A DNA stretch of 64,000 bases. Source: Brassica napus. Lineage: Eukaryota > Streptophyta > Magnoliopsida > Brassicales > Brassicaceae. A program made the position numbers and the translations under genes. Under the pieces are notes generated by a model. That model made no database searches and was not told the DNA's origin. It was given only the letters and a program-made list of their open reading frames with translations. Shown piece by piece: positions 23,539 through 43,149 of the stretch (its first letter is position 1; each line of letters starts with the position of its first letter). The stretch is taken from contig NC_063436.1 in NCBI RefSeq assembly GCF_020379485.1, positions 16,881,389 to 16,945,388 on the forward strand. The letters are read 5' to 3'.

Positions 23539-25725
23539 CTAAACATTAAGTTTTGAGTAAAACTCGGCGAGTAGATCTTCGTGTGAAGAGCTTAAAAACT
23601 TAGTTAGTAATCTTACGTCAATGCATGGAAACTTCTTCAACTCATCAAAATGATCACTAAGTATCTCTTTAGCTTTCTCTTTCAAACTCAAACCACAGTC
23701 CACTCTCAGAACGGTACAAAGCTTCTCCACCGTCCCAACGCAAACCATCTCTTCCACCACGGCCTTCTCCGGAGACAATTTAGACACCGTGCTTAGGATA
23801 AAGAGAGCTCTATCGTCAGCTGCAATCGAAACTCCCAACAACCGTTTTGTCATTATAGCGAGTCCACCTCCATGAGCAAGAATCTCGGCTCTACCGTTTG
23901 TACAACAACATAGACGAGACAAGACTCCTAACACAAGCTCCGTGGCTCTCTTCTCGCCAGTTGAGCTTATCTCGAGTTCGATGAGTTGGGAAACAGCACC
24001 GAGTTCAATAAGGATGTGTTTGTTGCGGCTCCACGAAGAGGTCTCTAGAAGAATCATCAGCGCGGCGGTCACAGCTTGTTTAATAACCAAGTTATAATCA
24101 AGTTTTGAATGTACCTTGTTTCTCACTCTAGGGTTTGATGACTGCGCCGTGTCACTCACGTTAGGGCTAGTTCGGTTGAAACTACTTACTACTTCCTTGA
24201 GGAAACCTATGATCCCTTTTAAAATCTCGGGATTCAATCTCTCCACGATATGAGAGGAAGTGTTTTCAGTTAGATTCCTCAAAAGCACGATTGTGTAAGC
24301 TTTGTTGAGGAAGTTTTGTTGGTTTAGAACCAAACTCAATGATTCCAAGATCTGATCGTTTTCCATCAAGATTGTTCTTGCGTCGTTTAATGGAACACCG
24401 ATCATGTGAAGAAGACGTAAAGACTCATCTAGCTGCACTTTGATACGACGTTGTGCCTCTTCTTCTTCTTCTTTACGGGTACACTTGACTACGAACAAGA
24501 TCAATAACCTATGTACGCCTCCTTCATGCATCAGTCTCCTATTTGTCTCTCCCTCCATAGCCAAAACTTCTAGCTTCCTCAACGTATCTTCTCTTGCTAA
24601 TGCTGTTCAATTTAAACAGAAACATATTTTTGTCTTAAACACTGGGTTAGGAAACCTAAACAAAACCGAATCTAACTTAAATTTGGTCCAGCCGAACCTA
24701 TTTCTTTAAAGAAACTAGACATGGAATTCGAGTACTCATTTGGATATTCAAATTTTTAGTGTGAGGGTATAAGCCCATTCGAGTTTTCTAAATTTTGGAA
24801 CGGGTTAGGATATATGTTCAAGTATAATATTTTTTTAATTGTTTGAATCTTTTACGTTTCGCGGTGGTTCGAAGATTTTTACTTAAAATACTTATTAACT
24901 ATCCCAAAAAAATAAAATAATAATAGACAACATAGAACTTTGAATAATATATGTTCAAATACCAAAAACAAACATAAAATTAAGGTTTTGAATACTTATT
25001 TAGGTTTTGAATACTCTTTTTGGATAATAATTCATATTTTGTACAGATTTGTTTTGGATACTTTTTAGGTTTTTAGATTTTTTGGGTATCCGTTGGTGTT
25101 CGTTAGAAAAATAAATTAATAACTGATATACTAAATACACACTATATAATATAACTAGATCATGTTTTTACAAATCGGTTAGGCTTTGGTTAGGATTTTT
25201 ACAAGTTGAATTCAGTTCTATCGGGTTGAGATACAAATGTTGAGGCCTAAAAAGCATTTAATTCTTTGTTGAAATATGATTTTTTAACTGAAAGGAAAAT
25301 CAAACTAAAATGTTGCCACATCTAGCTGAATACTGAAATAACCGGACCAAACCGAGTTATCCTAAAACATAATACACAATAATACCTTCGTCTCCAAACT
25401 TTTTGAGATTTTTGATCTCCTCGACTACGTTAGGCTTCCCCGGAGGAATTCTAGGCGTAGGGATTCTAACAACACCAAGCGTCGCATTCTCCACGCACCA
25501 ATGTTGGATAAGACGGCGAAGCGTATGGTTAGGCGTAAGGTCGGAGTCAGAAGAAAGAGGCTGCTTCGTCACGGGACAAGAAGAGACCTTCTCAAGCCAT
25601 TTATCTATGCTTTCACGGTCGTAAGTGATGCCAGAAACGGCTATGACTGGATCTTTCATAATGTCTAGTGAAATTGGGCAGATGAAGTAATTAGGGATCT
25701 CTATCTCCTCATCTTCATGATCCAT
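23539..25725 (-). CDS. PUB24: PUB24 U-box / armadillo-repeat E3 ubiquitin ligase
   Basis: Two exons (25386-25725, 23539-24596) give 465 residues. The U-box lies at residues 10-85, starting IPNYFICPISLDIMKDPV, with YDRESIDKWL, CPVTKQPL and TPNHTLRRLIQHWC, all landmarks of the E2-binding fold. The rest is helical armadillo-type repeats. In Arabidopsis the PUB22/23/24 trio dampens pattern-triggered immunity and drought responses. Its position next to CCT7 fits At3g11840. The start is the first ATG, directly before the U-box. The 789-nt intron contains an AT-rich dispersed repeat beginning CTAGACATGG. PUB22/23 lack an intron at this place in my recollection, so the intron helps assign it to PUB24. 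Confidence 0.93.
24715..25330. repeat. Dispersed repeat in PUB24 intron
   Basis: AT-rich segment with CGAGTACTCATTTGGATATTC and many TTTTGGATA motifs, starting with CTAGACATGG. Its layout resembles 16507-17015 and 30180-30545 (the latter ends CCATGCCTAG). Probably one non-autonomous family. Not identified. Confidence 0.45.
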
Positions 25726-27471
25726 TTAAAAATTAACGTATGGTTTTGTATTACATTGTGTGTATATAAATATCCATAATGATGTATCACAAGTGGTGGT
25801 GGTGGAAGGTAAGAGGTGGCGGCTGCGTTTACTTGAGGACAGACTTTGTCGAACTTTGAATTCCACAAACAAGAATATTCACTATCAAACATACACGTGC
25901 ATTAGTTTTCAATGCAATCATGGATGTTATAGTTTGAATTAGTTACATCTTTTCTATATGCTCTTTCCTAGTTTTATATATGTGTTTAGGCTATTGCCAT
26001 TATTTTATTGCTGCAATATGTAACATGTTTTGCAAATACACTAACCTACTATGATTGTTCGGAAACTCGCTCGCTAGACGAAACGTGTGATTGAGCTGAA
26101 CCTAGGCAAGTTAAAAGAAAACCGAAAAGATTAGAAAGTGCTTGAATCGAAAAAATAGAAAGTGTTTTGGGTTTCTAAAGCTATTATCATTTATCAAGTT
26201 ATAGTTATATATTTAATATTTTTAAAAAAATCTATTAAAACTCACAGAAATTTTATGTTTGTTTAACTTTAACGTCAACAATTTAAATATATAGCAACAA
26301 AATAACAGAGTTGACTTTTCTAAAACGTAGAAGTCCATTCCTTAAATTCTTCATATTCTATATTCTGTTAAAAAAAACTGAGCATGACGATTGCAAATAT
26401 CATAGAACAAGAAGTTTTAGATTTTACGTTCGTCGTGGAAAACGTAAAAAAGGCTGCAATATTATATACATTGTATCTTCTTTCACAAGTTACAAGAAAA
26501 CGTCAACATCAAGAATTTGCGTTGGTGTCGAACCGTGGCTCACGCCTCACGAACACTCGTGACTATTATCGGTTGTCTGGTACATGTACGCATCATATAT
26601 GACTGACTTGTATAAGGTACATGTAGAACATTCTGAAAGTGCATGCAATTGAGTCACTTTGTTTTTAACTATACGACAGATAACGAGACTCGATAGTCTT
26701 TATTGGACCACATAGATAGGTATTTATTCCACCATTCACGTGGGGTTTTTGGTCCAACTCCGACCACTTGTGGCTGTATGCGCCTGACGATTGAGAATCG
26801 AATGTTAGGACAACCCTTGTAATAATTTTAAGATCAGTCGTTTGAACTAGTCAAATTCTAATGTATGGGTGTATTAAATTGAATGAAATAGTTTGTATTG
26901 AAATGAAAAATTCAGTGTTATTCAAATATAGTTTTTTTTTTTAAATTCAGTGTTATTTTGTTTGATTAAGTATTTTGAAATTCAATGTTATTGAAAATAT
27001 TTTAGGACCTGCATTCTAAAATTATTTTAATTAATTTTGAGTGCTTTGATAGAGTTTTTTAGTTAAAAATACAAATCTAAATTTCATATTTTTAGATAAA
27101 ACTTTAACAAAAATCAGTGTGAATTCTGAGTTCACTGTTCACCTAAAATCAATTAAAAACTCCCTGAAAAGAAGATTTTAAATTCTAATTAAATTGAATA
27201 TACTCCGTAGAATTTAGATGGTAAACACGTACTTAGAGTTTTTTTTTTTTGTAATATGCAATATGTTGATTTAAACATTGAGTGGTATGGTAAGTCTAGC
27301 GAGAGATCTAACACACACTAATGAACCATTATTCCATTTCAACCCCCATTCTTAATACAGACCTCTCAGTAACAATTTTCGAAATCTAATCCATTTGTAT
27401 TTGATGTACATATGCTTGGAATTCTAGAGTCAGGAGAATTATTTTGTTTGCATGAATGTATTGGATATGTT
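25726..27471. other. Intergenic spacer
   Basis: PUB24 promoter to about 26000, then AT-rich DNA. Open frames around 26311-26602 have no recognisable product. Nothing else is supported. Confidence 0.5.
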
Positions 27472-29125
27472 TCACACTTGCGTGCTCCTGAGACATCTCC
27501 ATTGCCGTGATCGAGAGACCTTTTCTAGAAGCATTTGTAGGCTCATGTTGTTTGCTGACATCCCATACATGCACCTACACATTTTCATTCGAACATAGAC
27601 GAATCTAATCACCTCCTTAGATACCAACAGTAACTTCTAACTATCAAAACAAAACAATGTCTCTGTGTTTGGAATAATCTAAGAGGAGATTCTAGTGTAA
27701 GAGATCAACTTCGTCTTTGTATCAAGTATTTTTATGATTAAATGTTTTCAAGTATTTTCTCAAACAAATTTTTATGTAGCACAGAAACTAAACAAAGTTT
27801 GTTTACAACATACTTCCTTGCTTCGACGAGCCTTAATTTTCAATGAAACAAAAGATATGATGCACTGCATAGGAATAATAATCAAAAGAACAAGTTAGAG
27901 AGTGAGACACACCTTTAAATGAAGATTGTTCCTATCACTATGTTTTGTCTTAATAAAGAATAGATGAAAACCCAAGAATTGGGATAAAGATTCACCTTAA
28001 AGACTGGCGTGACGTGAAAGTCAATGGCCCAGTAGTGGATGCTTTCCGTAGAGGCAACCTCCAATGAGGGAAAACTTCTTTTGAAAAATGTTGAGCAATT
28101 TCTTTCAAAAATATCAATTGTAACATCCCGATTTGTTGGTATATATGAAAAGGTTTAAGAGAATTGTTTTGGTTATTTATGTCACCAAAGTTGATTTATC
28201 TTTTCCATCACCCATTCGTTTAGAACTCCAGGGTTAAGCGTGACTGGACTGAAGTATTGAAAGGATGGGTGATCTATCGGAAAGTGATTCGTGATACCGT
28301 GCGAGTGAGGCCAAAGCACGGAAATAAGTCGGATGGTGATTGCATGGTTAGTAAACAAGACTTTCGGACTTTAAGAAAATTAATGCATCGCTCGTTAGAT
28401 GGAATGAGGCCCACGGGCTGAGAGAACGGGCGTGGGTCGCCTATTAGCCGTGGATGGCATGGACGTTACAAGTAGTATCAAATCTGGTTAGCCATGTCGG
28501 TTCTGATCTGAAAGGCGTCTTGAGACTTGTCGTGGTGCGCAACGGAAGCGCTGCGCTCTGTGAGTAGGGTGAATTATAACATTCTGATTTCCGGTATATG
28601 TGGAAAGGCTTAAGAGAATTGATTTGGCTACCTATGTCACCAAAGTTGACTTACATTTTCCGTCACACATGCGTTTAGAACTCTAGGGTTAAGCGTGCTT
28701 GAGATAGAGTAGTGAAAGTATGGGTGACCTATCAGGAAGTGATTCGCGATACCGAAGCCAAAGCACGGGAAAAGATCGGATGGTAATTGCATGATTAGTA
28801 AACAAGACTTCCGGACCTTAGAAAAATTAACGCACTGCTCGTTAGACGGAATGAGACCTACATACCGAGAGAGCGGACGTGGTGACCCATTAGCCATAGA
28901 CGGTCGGGGCGGTACAATCATTTGTGCCTTCTCGGTTCTCATTGAAAGAAGCCTGCGTTTCATTGATTCCTTGTCAGCTTCTACTGCTTGAAGCCTCATA
29001 TATAGAGTTTCGTTTTGTCAGGATCACCAAGATATATTGCCTTCGGAATTTTCGGCCTCGAGCGTCTGTTCAGTCACTATAAGACCAGAGTCAATCCTGC
29101 ATATAAGACATTTGCCACTTCCTTA
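27472..29125 (-). pseudogene. Remnant of a DUF593 (GTD-binding, myosin-binding type) gene, split by a TRIM
   Basis: Minus-strand fragments in order: CLICRIDSGLIVTEQ (about 29060-29124); a segment with MRLQAVEADKESMK and SMRTEKAQM (28917-28999); FLKEIAQHFSKE (about 28070-28117, on the far side of the LTR element); RLPLRKASTTGPL (about 28000-28050) in another frame; and a last exon with NNMSLQMLLEKVSRSRQW ending at the stop 27472-27474. These match the C-terminal half of the DUF593 protein that follows PUB24 in Arabidopsis (At3g11850). There is a 2-nt insertion just before MRLQ, a frame change before RLPL, and a 798-bp LTR element in the coding exon. The N-terminal part was not found. Family members bind myosin XI tails. 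This copy cannot. Confidence 0.82.
28119..28916. mobile_element. TRIM-type miniature LTR retrotransposon
   Basis: Two direct long terminal repeats, 28119-28470 (TGTAAC...GTTACA) and 28575-28916 (TATAAC...GGTACA), about 80% identical by eye, separate only 104 bp. Right after the first repeat is TAGTATCAAATC, a decayed initiator-Met tRNA primer-binding site (TGGTATCAGAGC in intact elements). The flanks are ATCAAT on the left and ATCAT on the right, a slightly damaged 5-bp target duplication. There is no gag/pol, so it is a terminal-repeat retrotransposon in miniature. It sits in the coding exon of the DUF593 remnant. Confidence 0.85.
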
Positions 29126-29893
29126 GACCTCGAGGATTCACAAAAACATCAGGCCTATAAGTTCTTTTGATGCTCCCAAGTGTTGTTAATGAATCAAATC
29201 AAGATTGTTGAAAATAGATGGAATAGTCTAGACTCTAGAGTAACGTGGAAAATATGGTGAATGCAACGATGTCAACATCTCAGTTTTGTATCGTAACGCG
29301 TAATAGTGCAAGCATGAAATGACGATTTGTCACTATTTGATAAACCGTGACGTAACTAAATCGTACCATACCTATGTCTATCTGTAAAGTTAGCGTGACA
29401 TGTGCTAACTAACTAACGTGACACAGTGAATCTCAAGATCTTGTAGCATATTCTAATTAATTAATATGTGATCTACAAGATAGTGTACTTTTGTGTATAC
29501 AAGTATATTTATATGTCTATTTGTAAATATTTGTAAAGTACACGACTAAAACAGTACACTGGAGTATTATTTGAGGAGAGTTGTTGCAAACATGATAACT
29601 TAATAAGTAACAGTGGACCCAACCGTTCCTCATTAATATTACATTAAACGACAAAGATTAGTCAGTAAAAATAGAAGATACCTCTTACACGAACAATTAC
29701 ATAGGCTTTCACATGTTTCACAGACAGATCTATCTATCCACGGATCGCGTGCCTCTCACTCGCCACATGTAAGGTTACGTTCGACGTGCCACGTCATAGG
29801 AAGGAATCTTTGGCGCGTTATAAAAGAATTGCGGCGGAGGATTTCGTTACGTCTCCATTATTTTCCAGAGAGGAGCGAGCGAATCTCGTCGCG
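29126..29893. other. ANT1 upstream region
   Basis: AT-rich spacer, then the ANT1 leader. From 29786 an in-frame ATG opens a 36-codon extension to the main start at 29894, without a stop. Confidence 0.5.
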
Positions 29894-31987
29894 ATGGCTG
29901 CGAACGGTGATGATGCATCTCTCCCTCTAATAAAACCTCCACCGTCTGCAGCGACGGGAGATAGAACATCTGCTATTCAGACGCTAGGGAACATTATCGT
30001 CTCCATCGTCGGTACAGGCGTCCTTGGACTCCCTTACGCGTTCCGCATCGCAGGATGGTTTGCTGGATCACTTGGTGTCATTATCGTTGGATTCGCTACC
30101 TATTACTGCATGCTCCTTCTCGTTAGTTGCTTTCTTTCCCCTCTCTTTTAATCTCCTGACTTGAAAATGAAACTGGATTTGGTTTCTGGGCATTCGGATA
30201 CCTATTCGGATCAGTTTCCTAGATTTTATTCGGGTTTTATATATGTTGGTTAATAATATTTTGAATTCAGGTAGATTTTATACCGAATTCAATTTGGATT
30301 TGATTAATAATACTTCAATCTTGAAGGTTTTTCAATAACATATCAAAACAAAAAATGAAATTGAGTATTTGTGTTATTTGTTTAGGTTTTGAATATTTAT
30401 TTAGGATATTAATTCAGATATTCAAATTATTTTTTTCTGGATATTTGTTCGAGTTCAGATAGATTGGATTTGGATAGATCCAGATACAGATCCAGGTTTT
30501 TCGGTTTAGATTCGGTTTGGAGCTTAGTTGTAAATGTCCATGCCTAGTCTCTATGGTACTAGCAATTATCTAACAATTCCGAGAAGATTGACTTCTATGT
30601 GCAATTGTCAAAGTGTTCGTTAATCTCTAGGAATCTCAATGTTTATACACTCCGAATTGTTTTTGATATTTTTTTTTTTGCAGATTCAATGCAGAGACAA
30701 GCTAGAATCGGAAGAAGGACAAGAAGAATCCAAAACGTACGGTGACTTAGGATACAAATGCATGGGAACAAAAGGTCGTTACCTAACCGAGTTCCTCATA
30801 TTCACCGCTCAGTGCGGTGGATCAGTAGCCTATCTAGTCTTCATAGGCCGGAACATGTCTTCCATCTTCACATCATACGGTTTAAGCATGGTCTCATTCA
30901 TCTTGATCCTAGTTCCAATCGAAGTTGCGTTGTCATGGATCACTTCTCTATCGGCCCTCTCGCCTTTCAGCATTTTTGCCGATATATGCAACATCATAGC
31001 CATGTGTTTCGTCGTGAAAGAAAACGTGGAGATGGTGATCGAAGGAGACTTCTCGTTTGGTGATAGAACGGCTGTTTCGTCTACCATTGGAGGTTTGCCG
31101 TTTGCTGGAGGTGTTGCTGTGTTTTGTTTCGAGGGGTTTGCGATGACGTTGGCTCTTGAGAATTCTATGAAGGATAGAGAGGCTTTCCCTAAGCTGTTGG
31201 CTAAGGTGCTTGCTGGGATTACGTTTGTTTATGTGTTGTTTGGGTTCTGTGGTTATATGGCTTATGGAGATGAAACAAAGGATATTATCACACTTAACCT
31301 CCCAAAGAATTGGTCTGCCATTGCCGTGCAGGTAATAAACTTATATAAACTTATTTCATCCAGAGCGGGTCCTGAAATTTTGAAATTTAAAATTTTGTAA
31401 AAGTTTAAAAGTCTATATGTATATTAACTCTTAAAATTTTAAAGGTCTAAAATTAATGTTTTATTTAGCTATCCCCATGGCCAGGTCTGATTTTATAATT
31501 ATGATTTTAGATTCATATGCATAACACTCTCTTTTAATGTTGGTGTTTCTTTTTTTTTGCTTGTATACTTTGGTTTGAACAGATTGGTTTATGTGTGGGA
31601 TTGACGTTTACGTTCCCGATCATGGTACATCCGCTTAACGAGATCATAGAGCAGAAACTGAAAAGGGTAGATTGGCTTCAAAAGCATAATCATAACTACA
31701 GCAACGAAACAAGTTCGGTTTCTAAATATGTGATCTTCACCACGAGGACGCTTTTGGTGGTTGGACTGGCTGCAATAGCGTCATTAGTCCCGGGGTTTGG
31801 TACATTTGCATCTCTGGTTGGAAGTACTCTGTGTGCACTCATATCATTCGTGTTGCCGGCTTCTTATCACCTCACGCTGCTCGGTCCATCGCTAAGTCTA
31901 TGGAGCAAATCTGTTGATGTGTTCATCGTGATTTGTGGGCTGCTCTTTGCTGTTTATGGAACATACAACACAATCGTTGGAGTGTAA
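29894..31987 (+). CDS. ANT1: ANT1 aromatic and neutral amino-acid transporter (AAAP family)
   Basis: Three exons (29894-30121, 30684-31331, 31583-31987) give 426 residues. Membrane protein of the amino acid/auxin permease superfamily. Arabidopsis ANT1 (At3g11900) carries aromatic and neutral amino acids and also auxin-like compounds. Visible: a short acidic N-terminus (DDASLPLIKPPP), first helix GNIIVSIVGTGVLGLPYAF, about eleven hydrophobic segments, the conserved GVAVFCFEGFAMTLALE stretch, and a C-terminus GTYNTIVGV. The start is chosen by alignment to the family N-terminus from memory. An upstream in-frame ATG at 29786 would add 36 basic residues. Intron 1 carries a dispersed CGGATAC/TTCGG-rich repeat. 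Confidence 0.95.
30180..30545. repeat. Dispersed repeat in ANT1 intron 1
   Basis: Begins GGGCATTCGGATACCTATTC and ends TGTCCATGCCTAG, with TTCGGGTTTTAT and GATTCGGTTT in between. Resembles the sequence at 16507-17015 (GGACATTCGGATCC start). Family not identified. Confidence 0.5.
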
Positions 31988-32228
31988 CAAGGGAGTCTGA
32001 GTAAAACAAACACGGCAACAGAAAGTTGGTCAGAGGCTCAGACCATGAACCATGTATAGCAGTTTTACATGAATTTGATATCGGAAGATAGTGGGTTGGG
32101 AATATCCAAATTGTTGTATGATAATGACAGCTTTTAAATCTTTCGCAAAGGCATGTTTGGTTCTGTTTTATTGTGGAAAAGATGTTAAAAGGTAGTATGA
32201 AAAATCTAAAAAGAAACACAAAGAGTGG
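31988..32228. other. ANT1 3-prime region
   Basis: Untranslated 3-prime sequence of ANT1 up to the tRNA terminator. Nothing else is seen. Confidence 0.5.
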
Positions 32229-32233
32229 AAAAA
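32229..32233 (-). terminator. Pol III T-tract of the tRNA gene
   Basis: Five T residues on the minus strand, five bases after the discriminator base of the tRNA. This is the usual RNA polymerase III stop signal. Confidence 0.75.
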
Positions 32234-32238
32234 GATAA

Positions 32239-32311
32239 CGCGCCAGGTAGGGGTCGAACCTACGGCCTTCTGCTTAGGAAACAGACGCTCTATCCACTGA
32301 GCTACAGGCGC
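32239..32311 (-). tRNA. tRNA-Arg (anticodon CCU)
   Basis: A 73-nt cloverleaf on the minus strand: acceptor GCGCCTG pairing CTGGCGC (one U-U mismatch at the sixth pair), D arm GCTCAGTGGATAGAGC, anticodon arm TCTGT-TTCCTAA-GCAGA with CCT as anticodon, variable loop, T arm GTAGG-TTCGACC-CCTAC, and discriminator G. Box A (TAGCTCAGTGG) and box B (GGTTCGACCCC) are intact. It reads AGG codons. Confidence 0.97.
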
Positions 32312-33069
32312 AACTGATTATACAGTGACTAGAAGTTTATTATTTTATCTCGACTTCCCCTTTAATCTTCCACCTTGTTCACTTGCGTTTATGGTTTTCT
32401 GTGTTTCTCCTCACCGCACTTAATACTAACCTTCGCGTCTTAAACGAACGAAACACTTTCAACACTAGAACTTTATATGGCATGTGCATGATTCTAGGTA
32501 CCACCGTACTATTTAGTGTATACAGAAAGATGATATAAAAACATGATTCTAATACGAGCTTTTAATTGTTGTGTTTACTCTTCCTCAAAAAGGTCTGGAA
32601 CGTATTAGAATCCCGTATTTAATAAAGAGGCACAAGAGGAAGTAATAACAGCAAAAATCAACATGAAAATCATACAGAATAAAATATTTTGAATCATAGA
32701 AAAAGCTGTTCCTGAAAATACAGATCCTATTTTGAGAACAAAAAAAAGCCAACGCCCTCCCAAATCAAAGAAAGGGGCTTCTTCTGTCATAAAAATGAGA
32801 ATGTTTGCAGAGAAGAACGAGGGTCGGTAAAAAAAAGTCTCAGACAATAGCATATTAACACCAAAAAGAGTAGTAGTGTTTGGAAGCCAAAATAGACCAC
32901 AGTTACTACTGTCAGGGCCTAAATAAAACCATTCTCCTGGCAGATATGTTTCATTTGTGGTTATCATGAAAAACTAAATTGAGTCTACATCCTAAAATCC
33001 TCACACCAAAACCACCCTTTAAAATATTCCTCCATGGATGGCCACCACGTCTCCTCTCTTGCTCCTCTC
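32312..33069. other. Spacer and UBP13 3-prime region
   Basis: AT-rich sequence between the tRNA and the UBP13 stop. The 120-codon frame at 32605-32967 has no recognised similarity and probably overlaps the 3-prime untranslated region. Confidence 0.5.
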
Positions 33070-41333
<8,264 letters not shown>

Positions 41334-43134
41334 GTCGAAGAGCGAAAAGAGAGAGCGGCAAACAGAGGAGGAGAAGAAGGAAGTGAGGGAAGAAAATTAG
41401 AAAACTTGCAGAGTAGATCAATCGATCCTTTCTCGCTTTATGAAGGGATGATTACGATATTTTCGCGAAGTTGAGGGTTTGTATGGTAAAATCCTCGTCG
41501 GTTTGGGATTTTATAGGTTCTCCCGAGGGGTTCTTCAGTGAAAAACTGAAACGTGACAGGCTAATGAGAAAACGACAGGTGTTTAATATGCTGAGACCCA
41601 ATTGGAAGTCTCCACGTGGCTTGACTTTCACTATGACCGTGACGGTGTGGGAGATCTTTGTATTGATTATCATTATGGGGGAGAATAAGGTGAATAGAAA
41701 TAAATCTTTCATATATATCAGGAAACACGCATAAAATTTAATACTTGAGATTTTCTATAGATTTCTGTCATCTAAATCATGAATAATCTACTAAAAATAA
41801 TCAGTAATGTAAAACACCATCCACCTTCATTTATAAGTTTTGTACTTGTTTACAAAAAATCTCCGGTATATTAATTCTGAAGCATTGATTAAATAATAAC
41901 TTTGAATAGCATACTGTTCACCAGTCTTTTTTTAATTTGACTAACTTTATTAAAATTATTAAAAAATAACATTAAATTGACCACTTAATACCTAATTATA
42001 TATCATGAAACTCGAATATAAAAAAACAATTATTAATTTTTTTTTCCTTCGATGTTTGGTCATTTAATATTGAAAGGAAAAAAAATGATTATTTTTATGT
42101 AAACAAAGATTGGAAAAAAATAGGTATTCCATCAAATTGCATACATATTTGTATATATATAATGTTACATAATAGTTTGAGCAAAATTTGGTTGGATAAC
42201 CCTATTTCCTTTTTTTCTTCGTTTTTGCTGATAAAATGATTTCGATTTCTTCTACTGAAGATCTGAAAGAAAATATTATGTTTTTAACTCAGCCCATTTG
42301 AATTTTTTGGCTTAACATAATTTTGATACCCCCATTTATGATGAGGTAAACAAAAAAAGTAAACTTAATTTTAAAACAAATACCACATCAAACTACTAAA
42401 ATAAAAGCAATAAAAATAAATATTTAATATTTAGTGTCATATCCAATCTTGGTCATATCTATGTTTTATTAAATTTGAAACATGTTCTTATACACAGAGA
42501 AAAAAAATTGCAAATACATAATTGATTTTAAATTGTAAACATGTCATTATTTCAGATATTTCATTTTATGTAAGACGCGGATTATCATGTAGGATAAAGA
42601 GAGTTTTATTGCAGCAAAATATTATTTACCAAAAATATGATTGGCGCCATAAATATTCCAGAAGTATATTATTTAGAATATAAAATGATATGGGCAATGT
42701 ATTATATGAAAATTTTGCATATTACAAAATGGTGTTCGCAACAAATTGATATTAACCGATAAAAAGTTGTGTATACCAATAAAAAGGCCGGTTTTTATAT
42801 ATATTGAAAATTTTATATGTTGTAAAGATTTTTCATTTGATATCCAACATCTTCTAAAGAAAAAAAATACAATGACCTATAAATTTGTATACTACTTGAA
42901 GTTTTGGTTTGAAAAAAATGCGAATAAAATTTAGAAAAGCAAAACGTATTGAGGTAAATATCTATTTTAAATTTTTTTTTATTATTACGTGAATAAATAG
43001 TTTTATAATTTTTTTAATCTATATTTATAGCAGTCTTAAAATTTAATATTTTTCTTTGAAATATACATATTTATAAACTTGTCGTACCATGGAATTCGAT
43101 TTTCGACACATAGATTTAAGATATTTTCAGATGC
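41334..43134. other. UBP13 promoter and AT-rich spacer
   Basis: Leader and promoter of UBP13 to about 41750, then very AT-rich DNA without recognisable genes or elements. Confidence 0.55.
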
Positions 43135-43149
43135 AATTGTCTGTATTCT

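Noticed and set aside
28637..28999. 120-codon frame as a gene of its own
   Set aside because: It is a chimera of the DUF593 remnant and LTR sequence.
32605..32967. 120-codon minus-strand hydrophobic frame downstream of UBP13
   Set aside because: No family recognised. It lies directly after the UBP13 stop and is probably 3-prime untranslated sequence.
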